A DNA stretch of 64,000 nt from Mytilus trossulus (GCF_036588685.1 NC_086374.1:68756457-68820456), one strand, 5' to 3'; shown: positions 12,011-23,963, counted from the first letter of the stretch. Translations and numbers: made by a program. Notes: generated by a model from the sequence alone, not told the origin.

Positions 12011-13320
12011 ATGTTACAAAGAATAATTCAAGATAAATTAAATTCGGAATTTTTGAATGAAAAAATAATTATGATTTCATCCAAACGAATACTTCAGTAT
12101 ATTTTATATATGTTCTTGCTGACAAATATTTGTTCAAATGACGAAAAGAATACTCATGGTTATTGTGGTAAACTTTTGAAATGTATTTTCTAATGGACGA
12201 AACGATTATTATCTACAACTATGTGCTTGATTAGACGTTTTTGTTAAATAGACATTACAACTTTAATTATAAACTGCTTTGTATGATGTTTTATGAAAAT
12301 TCAATGTATAGCATAGTGCCTTATTTTCAATATTTCAAACGCTGAAATTGTCTTACAATTTAGGCATATTTTTAGATTCACACTCCCCTATACATTGTTT
12401 AGTCTACACTGAAGTTAAACCTTAACTTATTCAGTTATTTTTAGGTATGCAGTTTAGAACAAAGACAAAACATGTGTTCCTATAACGCAGAATACAAAAA
12501 TACAATCTAATGAATAAATTATCAGATTTCCATCTTATCGCATATCGCAAAGAATCAACTGCTCGACGAAATTTGAAGAAATTTGAACTCGCTGCGCTGA
12601 CTCAACAAAACGTTTCAACAAGACGTTGAGATTCGCACTTGACATTTATCAAAATGCAGAGAACCTGATAATTTGCACATCTTCTATTGTAAATATTATA
12701 TAGCTGTTACTACTGTAACTAAGCTAAATGTTAGTCAATTAAACAGATTTGAAAAAATGTTTTATTAAAAGTAGTTAAATTCATCAATAAAAGAATTTAC
12801 AAGAGAACTTTAACGGAGACATTACCGGATATGTTTTTTTTGTTTTTGCATTTATATAAATGTCGTTATTTTTTTATTGCGATAATATCAGTCTCTGTAA
12901 ATACCTTATCGTCGTCAATAATAAGAAATTTAATGCAGTTTTATCATCAGTATCAATAGAACTGAAACATTTTTGATTATCATATGAAAGAAATCCTACA
13001 TTTACATCTATTACAAAGAACACACAAGGGTAATGAAATATAGAAACATGACATGTTGAATTTGGTGCAATCAAAGCGTTAATTAATGGCTAAACACTGT
13101 TTCATTAACCAGACAAACAATTTTATAAATACGCAGACAATTTATTTCATTAAAATATCACGATCCATTACGGTTTCTTTATGCTAATAATCATAAGAAT
13201 CTAACATTAAGGAAACATATATCTACCACAAACTACTACACTATAAATAAAAGAGTCCTCTAATACAAAGACAAAATTTCGAAATCTAACACTCTACGGA
13301 TGATGGTCAGAAGTGTGTGC
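12011..13320 (+). promoter_or_regulatory. 5' flank of receptor copy 3
   Basis: The distal part (12118-12190, 'gacaaatatttgttcaaatga') recurs at 27100, 34685 and 51120. The proximal part (13020-13200) carries 'acacaagggtaatgaaat' and 'cagacaaacaatttt', shared with the flank of copy 5 and with 50755-50870. TATAAATA at 13242-13249 lies about 80 bp before the leader motif and is a possible TATA box. No gene is present. Confidence 0.4.
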
Positions 13321-13352
13321 TCGGCACTGTACTACTGAAAACTATTTACAAA
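13321..13352 (+). promoter_or_regulatory. Conserved 32-bp leader before receptor copy 3
   Basis: 'tcggcactgtac' stands exactly 32 bp before the ATG, with the same spacing as copies 1, 2 and 4. Confidence 0.45.
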
Positions 13353-14558
13353 ATGTTTTCAATATTTGTGGTTGTTGTTTTTGTAACGGCTAGTTCTTGT
13401 AATGGGAACTACGAAAGAAAGCGATTACTAAGACAGAATGTATCTAAACAATACAACCCTGAACTGCTTCCGATTCTCGACTCTCATCATCCATTACAGG
13501 TAAATGCCAAACTATACGTAATGGCGTTACAAGGGCTTGACGATAAATCACAAGTGTTAACGGCTTCAGTTTTCTGGTACTTTACATGGAAAGATGAAAT
13601 ATTCAGATGGGACAATAACACCGAATATAAGAACATATCAAGACTGACAGTTAAAGTAAGCGATGTATGGGTTCCCGAAATATATATTGTAAACGATGTA
13701 AGGGACATGCCAATTAGAAGTTCTGGATATAATAAAGATTATGTGATTGTCAGATCAAACGGTTATATGACATGGTTTCCAGCAAAAGAATTGCAAACTT
13801 CATGTGCAATTGACATTACAAAATATCCTTTCGATACACAGACATGCAAAATCCGAATGGAGACCTGGTATCATGACAACACAAGCTTTGTTCTCAACAC
13901 AATTGGATCAGGAATAGGATTATCGGAAATTCATTTTGTTGAAAATGGAGAATGGGACATTCTCAATTTATCAGCATATCCATTTGAGTATCAGGAAGAT
14001 TTTGCAGACAATTCGTCCGCTTATTCATGTATACATTATACCCTTATTTTGAAAAGACGGCCCTCTTACCATTTGATTACAACAGCGTTTCCGTTTGTAA
14101 TTTTAATGGCAATTAATTTATTGGTGATCGTCATTCCAACAGAATGTGGCGAAAAGCTTGGATTCTGTATGTCACAGTTTTTAACAATGATTGTTTTTCT
14201 TACGTTGATAGCACAAAACATGCCTTCCTCGTCATTGACGATATCTTATCTCACATTTCTCATCAGCTTGCAGATTTTGGTAAGTGGAACTACAATTTTA
14301 ATAGTCGCAACAAGTATCTATTTACAAACCCGAAGCATTGAAGATAGACCTTCATTTGTAGTAGGAATAATTTTTAGTCCACTGAGATATTTCAAGCAGA
14401 ACTATTTTAAGAAAAGTTTTACACTAGCTCAGGATTCTAGACACGAAGGCTTTATCACATGGCTTGACATTGACAGAAAACTGAACTGTGGTTTGAATAT
14501 TTTACTTTTACTGAATGTGATCGCTACTGTGTCCGTATTTGTATTTGTGATTAATTAA
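13353..14558 (+). CDS. Cys-loop ligand-gated ion channel, nicotinic-receptor-like, copy 3
   Basis: Intact intronless gene, 401 aa from the ATG at 13353. A GTG 12 codons earlier is in frame but lies inside the conserved leader, so it is not the start. Order: signal peptide to about 18, loop D (FTWKDE), WVPE, Cys-loop of 13 residues (C151-C165), loop B Trp, M1, GEK motif, M2 with 9' Leu, M3, a short loop and M4 at the C-terminus. Loop C is AYSCIHY: a single cysteine, not the vicinal pair of nicotinic alpha subunits. The region before loop C (about 209-222) differs from copies 1 and 4 in length and sequence. It should form or join a pentameric cation channel; partners are unknown. Confidence 0.93.
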   Translation: MFSIFVVVVFVTASSCNGNYERKRLLRQNVSKQYNPELLPILDSHHPLQVNAKLYVMALQGLDDKSQVLTASVFWYFTWKDEIFRWDNNTEYKNISRLTVKVSDVWVPEIYIVNDVRDMPIRSSGYNKDYVIVRSNGYMTWFPAKELQTSCAIDITKYPFDTQTCKIRMETWYHDNTSFVLNTIGSGIGLSEIHFVENGEWDILNLSAYPFEYQEDFADNSSAYSCIHYTLILKRRPSYHLITTAFPFVILMAINLLVIVIPTECGEKLGFCMSQFLTMIVFLTLIAQNMPSSSLTISYLTFLISLQILVSGTTILIVATSIYLQTRSIEDRPSFVVGIIFSPLRYFKQNYFKKSFTLAQDSRHEGFITWLDIDRKLNCGLNILLLLNVIATVSVFVFVIN

Positions 14559-14999
14559 GCAAAATGGATAAATATGTTAATTGAACATTTGTTCTACTGA
14601 TGTAGTTAAAACACTGAAGTAAAAAGCTCATTTGTATCAACATTTTTGTTTATAATTGACTTATATCTTCATGGTAAAAAATTAATTCCCAAGAATTAGT
14701 CATATGCATTCTGTATTTCTATGTCATTATCGCAGCATACCTTTTTATTCAACATTCATGCCTTTTACTAATTTTTCTTAAAAGAACTAGTGTTAAGTTT
14801 TAGTTTTGTATTTGATTTCGAGACATGTGGTTTAAGAGGAAATCCAACATGTATGTGAATTGAGAACAGGATTCTGTAAAGCTAGGCTCGTAGGTCGAAA
14901 CGTTAGAAAAGGAACTTAAGTTAACTTTATATATTCACACCTTTATGTTTAATTTTGTAGTTTCCACATTTACTTTACATAATAAACTTTAACGCTCTT
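14559..14999 (+). other. 3' flank of receptor copy 3
   Basis: 14760-14960 resembles 33230-33440 downstream of copy 5 ('gtttgatttcga', 'aagag...cccag', 'attcacacct'), so it belongs to the duplication unit. No gene is seen. Confidence 0.45.
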
Positions 15000-15580
15000 T
15001 TTTTCCTCTGAAACTACTTGACCAAAGTTTACCAAACTTGGCCACTATCATCAATGTAGTATCTTGTTGAACACATGGGTCTGATTACCCGGACTGCAAA
15101 TCATGATGGCACTATGGCTAAATATACAACATATGGGTAAACTATGAATTTCGGATGATATCTGAAACCGAAACATTTAGAGCAAATCTGACGAGGGGTA
15201 AAATTGTTCATCAGACAAATCAGACAATCCGTTGTCGGGTTGTTGCCCTAAAATTTGTAATTATAGGGAACTTTGTATTTGTTGGTTATTATCTTGAATA
15301 TTATCATATAATATAGAGATAAAATGTAAACATTAATCAATTTTATTTTTTTTCTTAACAATTGTTGTAATTTTTTACAAAAATCTTCACCTCTAAAACT
15401 ACTGGTAACAAATTTATCTAAACTTAGCTTAAATCACCATTATCATGGTTAGGGTGTCTAGTTTAAAATACGTGCCTGATCATCACGTCTACCAACCAAC
15501 ATGGCTGACACGGCTAAAAGAGAACATAGGGATAAAATGCAAGTTGTCTAACTTCCTTTGAACCGTTATCAATAGAGAAA
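15000..15580 (-). repeat. Old reverse copy of the ~500-bp-monomer element
   Basis: Read in reverse it aligns loosely with the monomers at 36182-37996: 'aaactactgg', 'tttgctctaaatg...ttggttt', 'gggcaacaacccgacaac' and 'tattatcttgaatattat' correspond to parts of that unit. Divergence is far greater than between the two intronic copies. Confidence 0.5.
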
Positions 15581-15639
15581 ATCCGAATCCGAGCTATTCC
15601 AATTGTTTATTAACCTCAAAACTGTAAGACAAATTCTTA

Positions 15640-15960
15640 TAGAAGTTCATCCCCATACATTACAAGTAATATAATCTTTTTCATTTTTGATAACTATGCT
15701 ATCTAGAGAGAAACATTTCCCCAACCCCCCGTCATGACTTATCTTTACTATTAATGAGGAGACCTCATTTTGTTTGTGTGTCGCTTCTCTTCCTTCCACA
15801 ATAAACCAATCATAATGTCTTTGTGTCTTATTGGTACTATGCATAGTCGCATTTGTCATCCTCGCATATTATTATTATTTTGTTAAAGTTATTATGGAAG
15901 GAGTAAAGTGACAATAAAGGCGTCCGGACATTATTTCTGTCATCTTATCGGACGGACTTC
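15640..15960 (+). repeat. Dispersed repeat, inverted relative at 50880-51100
   Basis: Contains 'aatgaggagacctcatttt', 'cgcttctcttccttcc' and 'catagtcgcatttgtcatcc'. The reverse complement of these blocks appears at 50880-51100. A shorter relative is at 21655-21705. Confidence 0.5.
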
Positions 15961-16008
15961 AAAGTCATAGGAAAGGCTCCGTTTAGTACTGTAAAAAAAT
16001 ACAGGACA

Positions 16009-16160
16009 ATTATTTTCGCTTTTTCTGTATACTATGAAGATACATATACTATGACTTAACTTCATTTGCTATTTACTATCAAATGTGATAATATATCATA
16101 TATAGATTATGGTTTATGTCGGTTCATAGTATACAGAAAACTGAATGCGAAAATAAGTAA
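16009..16160. repeat. Fold-back repeat
   Basis: Inverted arms of about 30 bp: left 'ttctgtatactatgaa' (about 16023-16038) and right 'ttcatagtatacagaa' (16123-16138), with 'attttcgc/gcgaaaat' outside. The loop is about 85 bp. It is a probable MITE remnant. Confidence 0.5.
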
Positions 16161-16239
16161 TAGAAACCAACAAATGGACGGATTTAAAAAAAGAACAAGA
16201 AACACTGTCCTGTCCCCAAGTATCTTCAAAATTTAGATT

Positions 16240-16520
16240 GTAAATGTGGAGTGTGTCAAAGAGACAAAAACCCGACCAAAAAATAAAACAGAACCGAAGG
16301 CTAAAAATGGGTCTCTAATTTTGGGCCCTTTATAGCTTGTTGTTCGGTGTGAGCCAAGGCTCCGTGTTGGAGGCCGTACATTGACCTTTAATGGTTTACT
16401 CTTTTAAATTGTTATTTGGATGGAGAGTTGTCTCATTGGCACTCACACCACATCCTCCTATATCTCTTTAACGAAGCAAGAAAATCCCGCACCGGAGGCA
16501 GGACGCAGCTGGCCCTTAAA
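16240..16520. repeat. SINE-like module nested in a Penelope-type tail fragment
   Basis: 16240-16320 ('gagacaaaaacccgacca') and 16466-16520 ('atcccgcaccggagg') are two parts of a minus-oriented Penelope-like tail. They are split by a plus-oriented SINE-like module at 16321-16465 ending 'cacaccacatcc'. The nesting order is tail first, SINE later. Confidence 0.5.
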
Positions 16521-17765
16521 CAAAACAATTACTATGATTTTTCATACCTTTTCCTGAATTCTCCAGTCATAAAATCTTTTGCCAATGTCATCTTTTAACA
16601 TACTTTTAAGCACGCATTAAATCCCACGATTTCGCGGGTGTGTTCTATTCCGATTTAAATTATAATAGAGAAATAGACGCTTAAATTACAAAAATGGTTA
16701 GCAAGGCAAAAATTGATTACAAAGTCAAATTTGGCCGATACAGAAACAAATTTAGTAGACTAATATAGTCCTTTAAAGGAGTGATTGCCCTTAAATCATT
16801 TTTTTTACCTCTCATTTGTGTTTTTGTGTTTTGACCAAAAACTGAAGAAGATGGAGATAAACCAAACAGACTAAAAGATCAATAAAACGAGATCAACAAA
16901 ATATATATTTTTTTCTTTTCTCGTCTACAATGTTGGAGAGTGTCCTTTGTTTGATATGAACATAGACCAAGGTGAGACACTTTATATTCTCTAGTTTATA
17001 TCTCCAATTCTATCATCTTCTGTTTCTTTAAGTTATTTGGACGTCAGTGAGAGAAATGCGTTACCATGTGCAATTCAAAATGTGCCTGTATCTCTATATG
17101 CGTGTATGCAGAAAGTCAAATGTATTGCAAATATGTCGTTTACAATAAAACGCAGTTTATAATATTCAAAAGAAGGATAGCGGACGGATAATTTATCAAA
17201 ATATAGTGGTTTTGGTTTCATTTTTCGCTCCGATTTATATATTTGATTTGTAAATGGCATTGTTTCATTATAAATATATGTTTATTTCGTCATGATGATT
17301 AAAGGTGATCACTTTGATCTGACACTACAATGCATGGAACGTCTCACGATATTTGCACATGTTACAGAGAAAAAACAATGAGAAAGTTGACGGAGATTCT
17401 ATTCAAATAAATACTTCTATACATTTTCTGGCTGAGAAACATTTTATCAATTTATAAAAAAGAACTCTCCTTATGTGCTTATTATTGATAATTCGGAAAG
17501 GGTTATGTTCGGCTTTTGTAAAATTTAGAATTATCAGAAGAATCGTATTTTTTTTATTCGAGAGAATAGATTTCCCTAGAGAAAATGTCAAAATTTTTCT
17601 CTATTCCTTTGTTGCAGCTATCACTTGTTTAAAATCGATATTGCAATTTCCAATATAAACTCCTATGTATGTGACTTCACGAAAAATAAAACTGTAGAAT
17701 TGTGCGTCTTTTTTTCATTTTTAAAAATGCCGAAATTTCCCTACAATTCAAGCTTAATCTTAAAG
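16521..17765. other. Intergenic, part of a receptor-array flank
   Basis: 17270-17400 resembles the distal upstream segments at 26460-26600 and 34500-34640. No gene or RNA is seen. Confidence 0.4.
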
Positions 17766-17768
17766 TTA

Positions 17769-18118
17769 GACCCCGTTTACACTGACAAAAAAGATCGATC
17801 TTTGGCCCAGTGTAAACGGGTAAAATCGAGCTTCAATCGGACTTACAAAGTCAACCTCTAGAGGTGGTTTTAAAAAGATTGGTCATATTTGAATCGATCT
17901 GGTTTGTGGTTTAAACGCTTAGATCGATCAGGATTGATCTTTTTTCAGGTAAATGGTATATTTAAATATGAAAATAAAATTCAGAACGGTTCTTTTTATG
18001 TTGTAGTGTGAACGCAGGATTAAATAAGATCGATCTCGATCGATCTTGCCTGTGCAATGTAATTGTGAACTAGTCTTTTTAAGATCGATTCAATTTTGTT
18101 GCAAGTGTAAAAGGGGTC
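17769..18118. mobile_element. Harbinger-type MITE with TTA target duplication
   Basis: A 350-bp element with inverted ends GACCCCGTTTACACT and (reverse complement of the right end) GACCCCTTTTACACT, one mismatch in 15. TTA flanks both sides (17766-17768 and 18119-18121). A 3-bp TTA/TAA duplication is typical of PIF/Harbinger. Inside are repeated GATCGATC motifs near both ends, possibly transposase sites. No protein is encoded, so it is non-autonomous. Confidence 0.75.
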
Positions 18119-18264
18119 TTATAATACCCATTCCTTTTCTTTTGATCTTCAAGAAAATTTAAAAAGTTTTTGAGTGTATTTGTTTTGATAAAGTTCTGTG
18201 TCTATCAGAATCCACTTGTGAATTATATTTGTAAATCATCAAGAAAACAAAACGAAATATATCA

Positions 18265-21200
18265 TAAAATTGATAATGGAAATGAGGAATGTATCAAAGA
18301 GACAATAACCCGACCGTAGAAACAGCAAAAAGTCATCATCTTCAATGTAACGAGAAATTCCCGCACCCAGAGGCGTCCGTCAGCTGTCCCCTTAACAAAT
18401 ATATACTAGTTCAGTGATAATGAACGCCATACTAAAAGAACATGAATGTTCAATAAATTCCAAAAGATATTAAACGAACTTTTGCAACACAATTTCATAT
18501 AGCAGTCCTAAGTATGAAAGTGTTCAAATTATTATGGCATATTGTTATTCTAAACTATTTCCCAAAATTGATCGCCCTGAAGATCATAAAAAACATTTAT
18601 TAAAATAAAGTATGTCAATAAAGGTTTTAATTTTGTAAATATTGCAGGTATATTTAACGATCATTTTGTTAAAGAACAAATTCCTGGATATTTTGACAAT
18701 ACTGAGCTACCTCTTATTTGTTATATTTACAAGAAGTCTACCCGGAAATTTGTGTTTAATTATAGTCAATTGTGTGAAGATGTTAATATCAGTGAAAATA
18801 CACCTACTTCATGTAATTGTAGTAATTCTGAATATATGTATGGGCCCATTTCCCATGTTATAACAGGAGATCTTAACATCGTTCAAGACAGAGAGTTAAA
18901 ATCATTCCTCCGTAACGGACTTAAATATCGTCCCCCGTCAATTATTAATTGGAATGAGTGTCGTAATATCATTCACGACTCACTCCATACTTACTGTATG
19001 AAATGGAGAAAACGTGAATAAGCTGACAAAAAAAATCTTTGGACTCTTTTTGTAATTCAGTAATGAAGATAGTTGATATACGTATTCAACATTTTAAAGA
19101 ACATTTTACTATAAAAAATTACCACAATAAACCTATTTCTCGTATCAAACATAAACTAAAAGAACTAGCCAAGGAATTTGTTTTTGTCTCGGCCGATAAA
19201 GCTGCTAATACTATTATTATTATTTGACGTAAATTTTACATTGAGGTTCTGAAAAAAGAAATCACCAATTCCCCAACATTCCAACTGACTCCATTTTCAG
19301 GAAACGACATCTGTAAAAAACATAAACTTTTAGCTACCGCTTTACAAGCAAAACCAAATACAATGAAAGTCCCAACTATGTTTTGGCTTCCGAAGCTACA
19401 CATAACACCTTACAAATAAAGATTTATTTCGTCTTCAAGTCATTGCTCCACTACTAAATTGTCTATTCTACTACCAACACACTTGATACAATCAAAAACC
19501 TGATAATAAATTGTTCAAACAAGGCCTCCGAAACAGTGAAATTAATTACTTTTGGAGTGTCAAGAACTCTTCGGAAGTACTTGATAAAATGCATGTTTAT
19601 AACGGTGATTTTGAATCTGTTCAAAGTTTTGATTTTTCTACCCTGTATACCACATTGCCTCACATTCTCATTCAGAAAAAATGGACACACCTAAGTAAAT
19701 GGGCATTTAAAAAGTCAGAATGTGAATATATATGTTCAAACTCTTTTGTGCCATTTTTAGTAGCAATAAACTAAAAAAACTATGTCAATTGGACATGCTT
19801 TGATACTATATATGCCCTGTAATCTTTACTAGATAACATTTTTGTTCGCTTTTAGGATTCCGTATATCGTCAGGTTATAGGAATTCCAATGGGGACTAAC
19901 TGTGCACCACTTATTGCGGACCTATTTTTGCATTACTATGAGTTAAAATTGATGACAAAAATAAGCAAAGACCCATCGAATCAACATCTGATAGACAAAT
20001 TTAATAATACTTTTAGATATTTGGATGATATTTTGGCTCTCAATAATGACGACTTCAGTATGTATTCTTAAGAAATTTATCCGGTTGAACTTACTTTAAA
20101 TAAAGCTAATCAAAACAATGACCACTTCCCTTTCCTCGATCTTGATATCTATATCACTAACGAAAGCTGAATACTAAAATTTATGATAACAGAGATGATT
20201 TTTCATTTCATGTATCGTTAATTATCCATTTTTAGATGGTGACGTTCCCTTGTCACCATCTTACGGTGTTCATATTTCCCAACTTGTACGATGCGCTCGT
20301 GTATGTAACAATGTTTTAGATTTTAACGAGAGAAATTTGTGTATTACTGAAAAATTATTACACCAGGGTTTTCGATATCACAAACTCGTCAAAACATTTA
20401 CTAAATTTTATCATCGGTATGATGACATCATTCGTAAATATAGCTCAACCTGAGACTTCTTATATGTTCAGGTATTTCACATCCAATTTTTTATGGAAAT
20501 ATTCTTTATAAAGCACAAAAGTGTCAGTATTCACCTCATAAACTAACTAAACCTTTGAATAGACTTATAACGAAGGGATATAGTTACGATACTGTTGTCA
20601 GGTCATTAAAGATTGCATATGTTGACGTTAATATTGATTCACTTAAAGGGTCTTTGCATCGGAACTAAACATATTTATTCAAAATCAGTTGTTGGCATGA
20701 CACGAGTTATGTTCTTCTCATATATGTTATAATGGTATGATACTAAACCCCTAACGGGAGGGATTGTGCCTGATGTTATATGATGAAAACATAGTATTTC
20801 AGTCATTTTAATTGAAGTCTGGAGCTGGCATGTTAGTTAACTGCTAGTAGTCTGTTGTTATTTATGTATTATTGTCATTTTGTTCATTTTCTTTGGTTAC
20901 ATCTTCTAACAACAGACTCGGACTTCTCATGAACTGAATTTTGATGTACGTATTGTTATGTGTTTACTTTTCTACATTGGCTAGATGTACAGGGGAGGAT
21001 TGGGACTCACAAACATGTTTAACCCCGCCGCATTTTTGCGCCTGTCCCAAGTCAGGAGCCTCTGGCCTTTGTTAGTCTTGTATCATTTTAATTCTAGTTT
21101 CTGGTGTACAATTTGGAAATTAGTATGGCGTTCATTATCACTGAACTAGTATATATTTTTTTAGGGGCCAGCTGAAGGACGCCTCCGGGTGCGGAATTTC

Positions 21201-21310
21201 TCGCTACATTTGAAGACCCATTGGTGACCGCCTGCTGTTGTTTTTTTCTATGGTCGGGTTGTTGTCTCTTTGACACATTCCCAATTTCCATTCTCAATTT
21301 TATTTGAAGA
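18265..21310 (+). mobile_element. Degenerate Penelope-like retroelement with inverted terminal segment
   Basis: About 3 kb. 18267-18434 is the reverse complement of the 3' tail at about 21130-21305, so the element is bounded by inverted copies of its own tail, a known Penelope-type arrangement. The central part (18640-20690) is a broken reverse transcriptase. The 3' untranslated tail (20700-21305) recurs at 24625-25190 and 49786-50750. Many stops and shifts make it inactive. Confidence 0.7.
18640..20690 (+). pseudogene. Penelope-like reverse transcriptase remnant
   Basis: Fragments in several frames give the order of this RT family: an N-terminal block with HFVKEQIPGYF and ITGDLNIV, then RIKHKLKELAKEFVFVSADKAA, RT motif A (FDFSTLYTTLPH, about 19630), motif B (GIPMGTNCAPL, about 19885) and the catalytic FRYLDDIL (about 20015). 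A conserved C-terminal HQGFRYHKLVKTFTKFYHRY block lies at about 20370. At least six frame breaks or stops separate the pieces (for example TAA at 19019, TGA at 19225, TAA at 20069). No GIY-YIG endonuclease could be recognised. Confidence 0.75.
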
Positions 21311-22728
21311 GGAGTTTGTGAGGACATTTCATAAGTGATGTCTTCGGCAGAAAGTTTCCCGACAAAACAATCTCCGCCTTGTTATAAAATGTTTTTTTTC
21401 CAGAAGTTGCCCTTTGAAAAGATATGTCTCGTAAATGTAAAGATATAACAAAGAAAATTAAGCAGTTTTAGCTTTAAATAACACTTCTACCCACGTCATC
21501 ATGTGACCCGACATGCATCACAATATGTTTCGCTTTAGAAAGGACTCGAACCACCAGTTAGAAATTTTAATATCATATTTGTTTAAATTAATTGGTAACT
21601 TTCAGTAAAGTATTTGTTAAGGCCTGATATTGGTAGTGTTAAAAACACTTTTTTGAATGAGGAGACCTCATTTTGTTTGTGTATGGCTTTTCTTCCTTAA
21701 AAAAAGGTATATGAAAGAAAGAGATATGAGGGTATTATATCTTCCCTATAATTGCTTCAGATCATGCAATTTGGAATACATAAACATAACTCCAAAACTC
21801 TTTAGTTCCTAAACAGAAAAAAAGCTGGTTAATGTCCTTTTTCTATTATTAAGTAGTGAATTTTTCAAAGAAATAATGGTCCAAAGGATCCAAGTTGAGT
21901 CTAATCATATATATCAAAATAAAGATGCGGTTGCTGATATCCATTTACTTACTTCGCTTAACTTGCTTAACTTACAACACGTGTTATCTAGCAATTTTGC
22001 AAACAAAGCAAACTATTATAAAAAGTCGTTTAGGGGAAGAAATAAATTATTTCCGGAAAAACGAAAATCTACGTACTAACAATATTAAACATAATATATG
22101 TTTTCTTCTGATGTTAACGAGGATTAGATAAGGTACCGGTATTCGAAGTATCTATTAACAAATGGTAAAAAAAAGAAGTTTGAAGCAACAAAGAAAAGGA
22201 TATCAATTGATACATTTTGGAGACTTTTTTTTAACTCGTTCGAAAAACTGACTTAACAAAAAGCTTCATATTGACAATCACAGCTGATATTTGACAAAAT
22301 CAATATGTAGGTATAATGAAAACTGGAAAATACTCTATCGCAAATATAATATCGCTGTTCCTACCGTTACTTATCAAAGTATATAGTCGTGGAAACAGTT
22401 TCAAATTATGTAATCATAAAAGCAATTGAAATTCATCGATAAATGAATCCACAAGGGCATCTCACAAAAAGACATTTACAGATTGTTATGTAAATAATTC
22501 ATTTGTCACGTTTATTTATCATTCTTGGTAAATATCGACGCATCGTCGAAATTATATGATTGTGAAATGAAAGAAGTCTTATATTTACCTCCATTGCATA
22601 GAAAACACAAGGGAAATATACAAACATAAAATGATGATGTTGATTCTATCGAAATGATAATAAATGGAAAAATCACCCCCAGACAATCAATTTCGAGATA
22701 ATCCAACATAATGCAGAACAGTGTCCGT
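21311..22728 (+). other. Intergenic and 5' flank of receptor copy 4
   Basis: 22310-22728 is related to the flanks of copies 1-3: 'ctctatcgcaaatataatatcgctgtt' region and 'acacaagggaaat' at 22605, 156 bp before the ATG. The remainder shows no gene. Confidence 0.45.
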
Positions 22729-22760
22729 TCGGTATTGTACTACTCAGAACTAGTAACAAA
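22729..22760 (+). promoter_or_regulatory. Conserved 32-bp leader before receptor copy 4
   Basis: 'tcggtattgtac' stands exactly 32 bp before the ATG; two substitutions relative to copy 3. Confidence 0.4.
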
Positions 22761-23963
22761 ATGTTTGCTATACCATGGTTTGTTATTTTGGTAACTGTTA
22801 TTGGTTGTAATGGGAATTACAAAAGAGAGCGATTACTAAGACAGAACTTGTCTGAAAATTACAAACCTGAAATGCTTCCGATTCTGGACTCTCATCACCC
22901 ATTGCAGGTAAATGTAAAACTTTACGTAATGGCGCTACAAGGACTTGAAGATAAATCACAAGTTCTGACGGCGTCCGTTTTCTGGAACTTTACATGGAAA
23001 GATGAAATATTCAGATGGGATCATTACTTGGAGTATAAGAACATATCAAGACTGACAGTAAAAGCCAGTGATGTATGGGTTCCCGAAATATATATTGTCA
23101 ATTCTATAAAGGACATGCCCATAAGAAGTAATGGAGATAATAAAGAGTATGTGATTGTCAAATCAAACGGTTACGTGACATGGTTTCCAGCAAAAGAATT
23201 GCAAACATCATGTTCAGTTGATGTTTCAAAATATCCGTTTGATACACAGGCATGTAGCATTATAATGGAGTCCTGGTATCATGACAACAAAAGCTTTTTT
23301 CTACACACAATTGGATCAGGAATAGATTTATCAGGAGTACATTTTGTTGAAAATGGAGAATGGGATATTCTTAATTTATCAGCCTATCCTTACCAGAACA
23401 GGGATTATGCAGACAATGCGTCCGCTTATTCATGTATGGGTTATACTTTAATTTTGAAAAGACGATATGCATTCTATTCAATTACAATAATGTTTCCTTT
23501 TGTTATTCTAATGGCAATTAATTTGTTGGTTATCGTTATTCCTACAGACTGTGGCGAAAAACTTGGATTCTGTATGTCACAGTTTTTGACAATGATTGTG
23601 TTTCTTACATTGATAGCCCAAAACATGCCCTCCTCGTCACTGACGATATCGTACCTCACATTTCTCATCAGTTTGCAAATTTTGATAAGCGGAATTACAA
23701 TTTTAATAGTTGCAATAAGTATTGATTGTAAAACCCGAAACATAGAAGATAAACCTTCATGTTTAGTTAGAATCATGTTTAGTCCGATTAGGCATTTTTT
23801 GCAGAATGATAGTAAGAAGTGTTGCATTAATGCGCATGATTCAAGACACGAAGACATCGTCACATGGCTTGACATTGACCAAAAAATTAATGGTGGTTTG
23901 AATATTTTACTTTTTCTGAATGTGATCGTTAGTGTCTTCGTATTTGTATTTGTGATTATTTAG
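22761..23963 (+). CDS. Cys-loop ligand-gated ion channel, nicotinic-receptor-like, copy 4
   Basis: Intact intronless gene, 400 aa. Signal peptide about 1-18, loop D reads NFTWKDE, loop A WVPE, Cys-loop C151-C165 with 13 residues between, loop B Trp, M1, TDCGEK before M2, 9' Leu, M3, short cytoplasmic loop, and M4 ending at the stop. Loop C is AYSCMGY: one cysteine, and His of the other copies replaced by Gly. M1 starts YAFYSITIMFPF, different from the SYHLITT of its neighbours. By family knowledge the GEK filter predicts cation conduction; the ligand cannot be predicted. The ATG lies 32 bp after the conserved leader motif. Confidence 0.93.
   Translation: MFAIPWFVILVTVIGCNGNYKRERLLRQNLSENYKPEMLPILDSHHPLQVNVKLYVMALQGLEDKSQVLTASVFWNFTWKDEIFRWDHYLEYKNISRLTVKASDVWVPEIYIVNSIKDMPIRSNGDNKEYVIVKSNGYVTWFPAKELQTSCSVDVSKYPFDTQACSIIMESWYHDNKSFFLHTIGSGIDLSGVHFVENGEWDILNLSAYPYQNRDYADNASAYSCMGYTLILKRRYAFYSITIMFPFVILMAINLLVIVIPTDCGEKLGFCMSQFLTMIVFLTLIAQNMPSSSLTISYLTFLISLQILISGITILIVAISIDCKTRNIEDKPSCLVRIMFSPIRHFLQNDSKKCCINAHDSRHEDIVTWLDIDQKINGGLNILLFLNVIVSVFVFVFVII

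Noticed and set aside
13317-13352. In-frame GTG giving a 12-residue N-terminal extension of receptor copy 3
   Set aside because: These codons lie in the leader conserved outside the coding region in the other copies. The ATG at 13353 starts a proper signal peptide.
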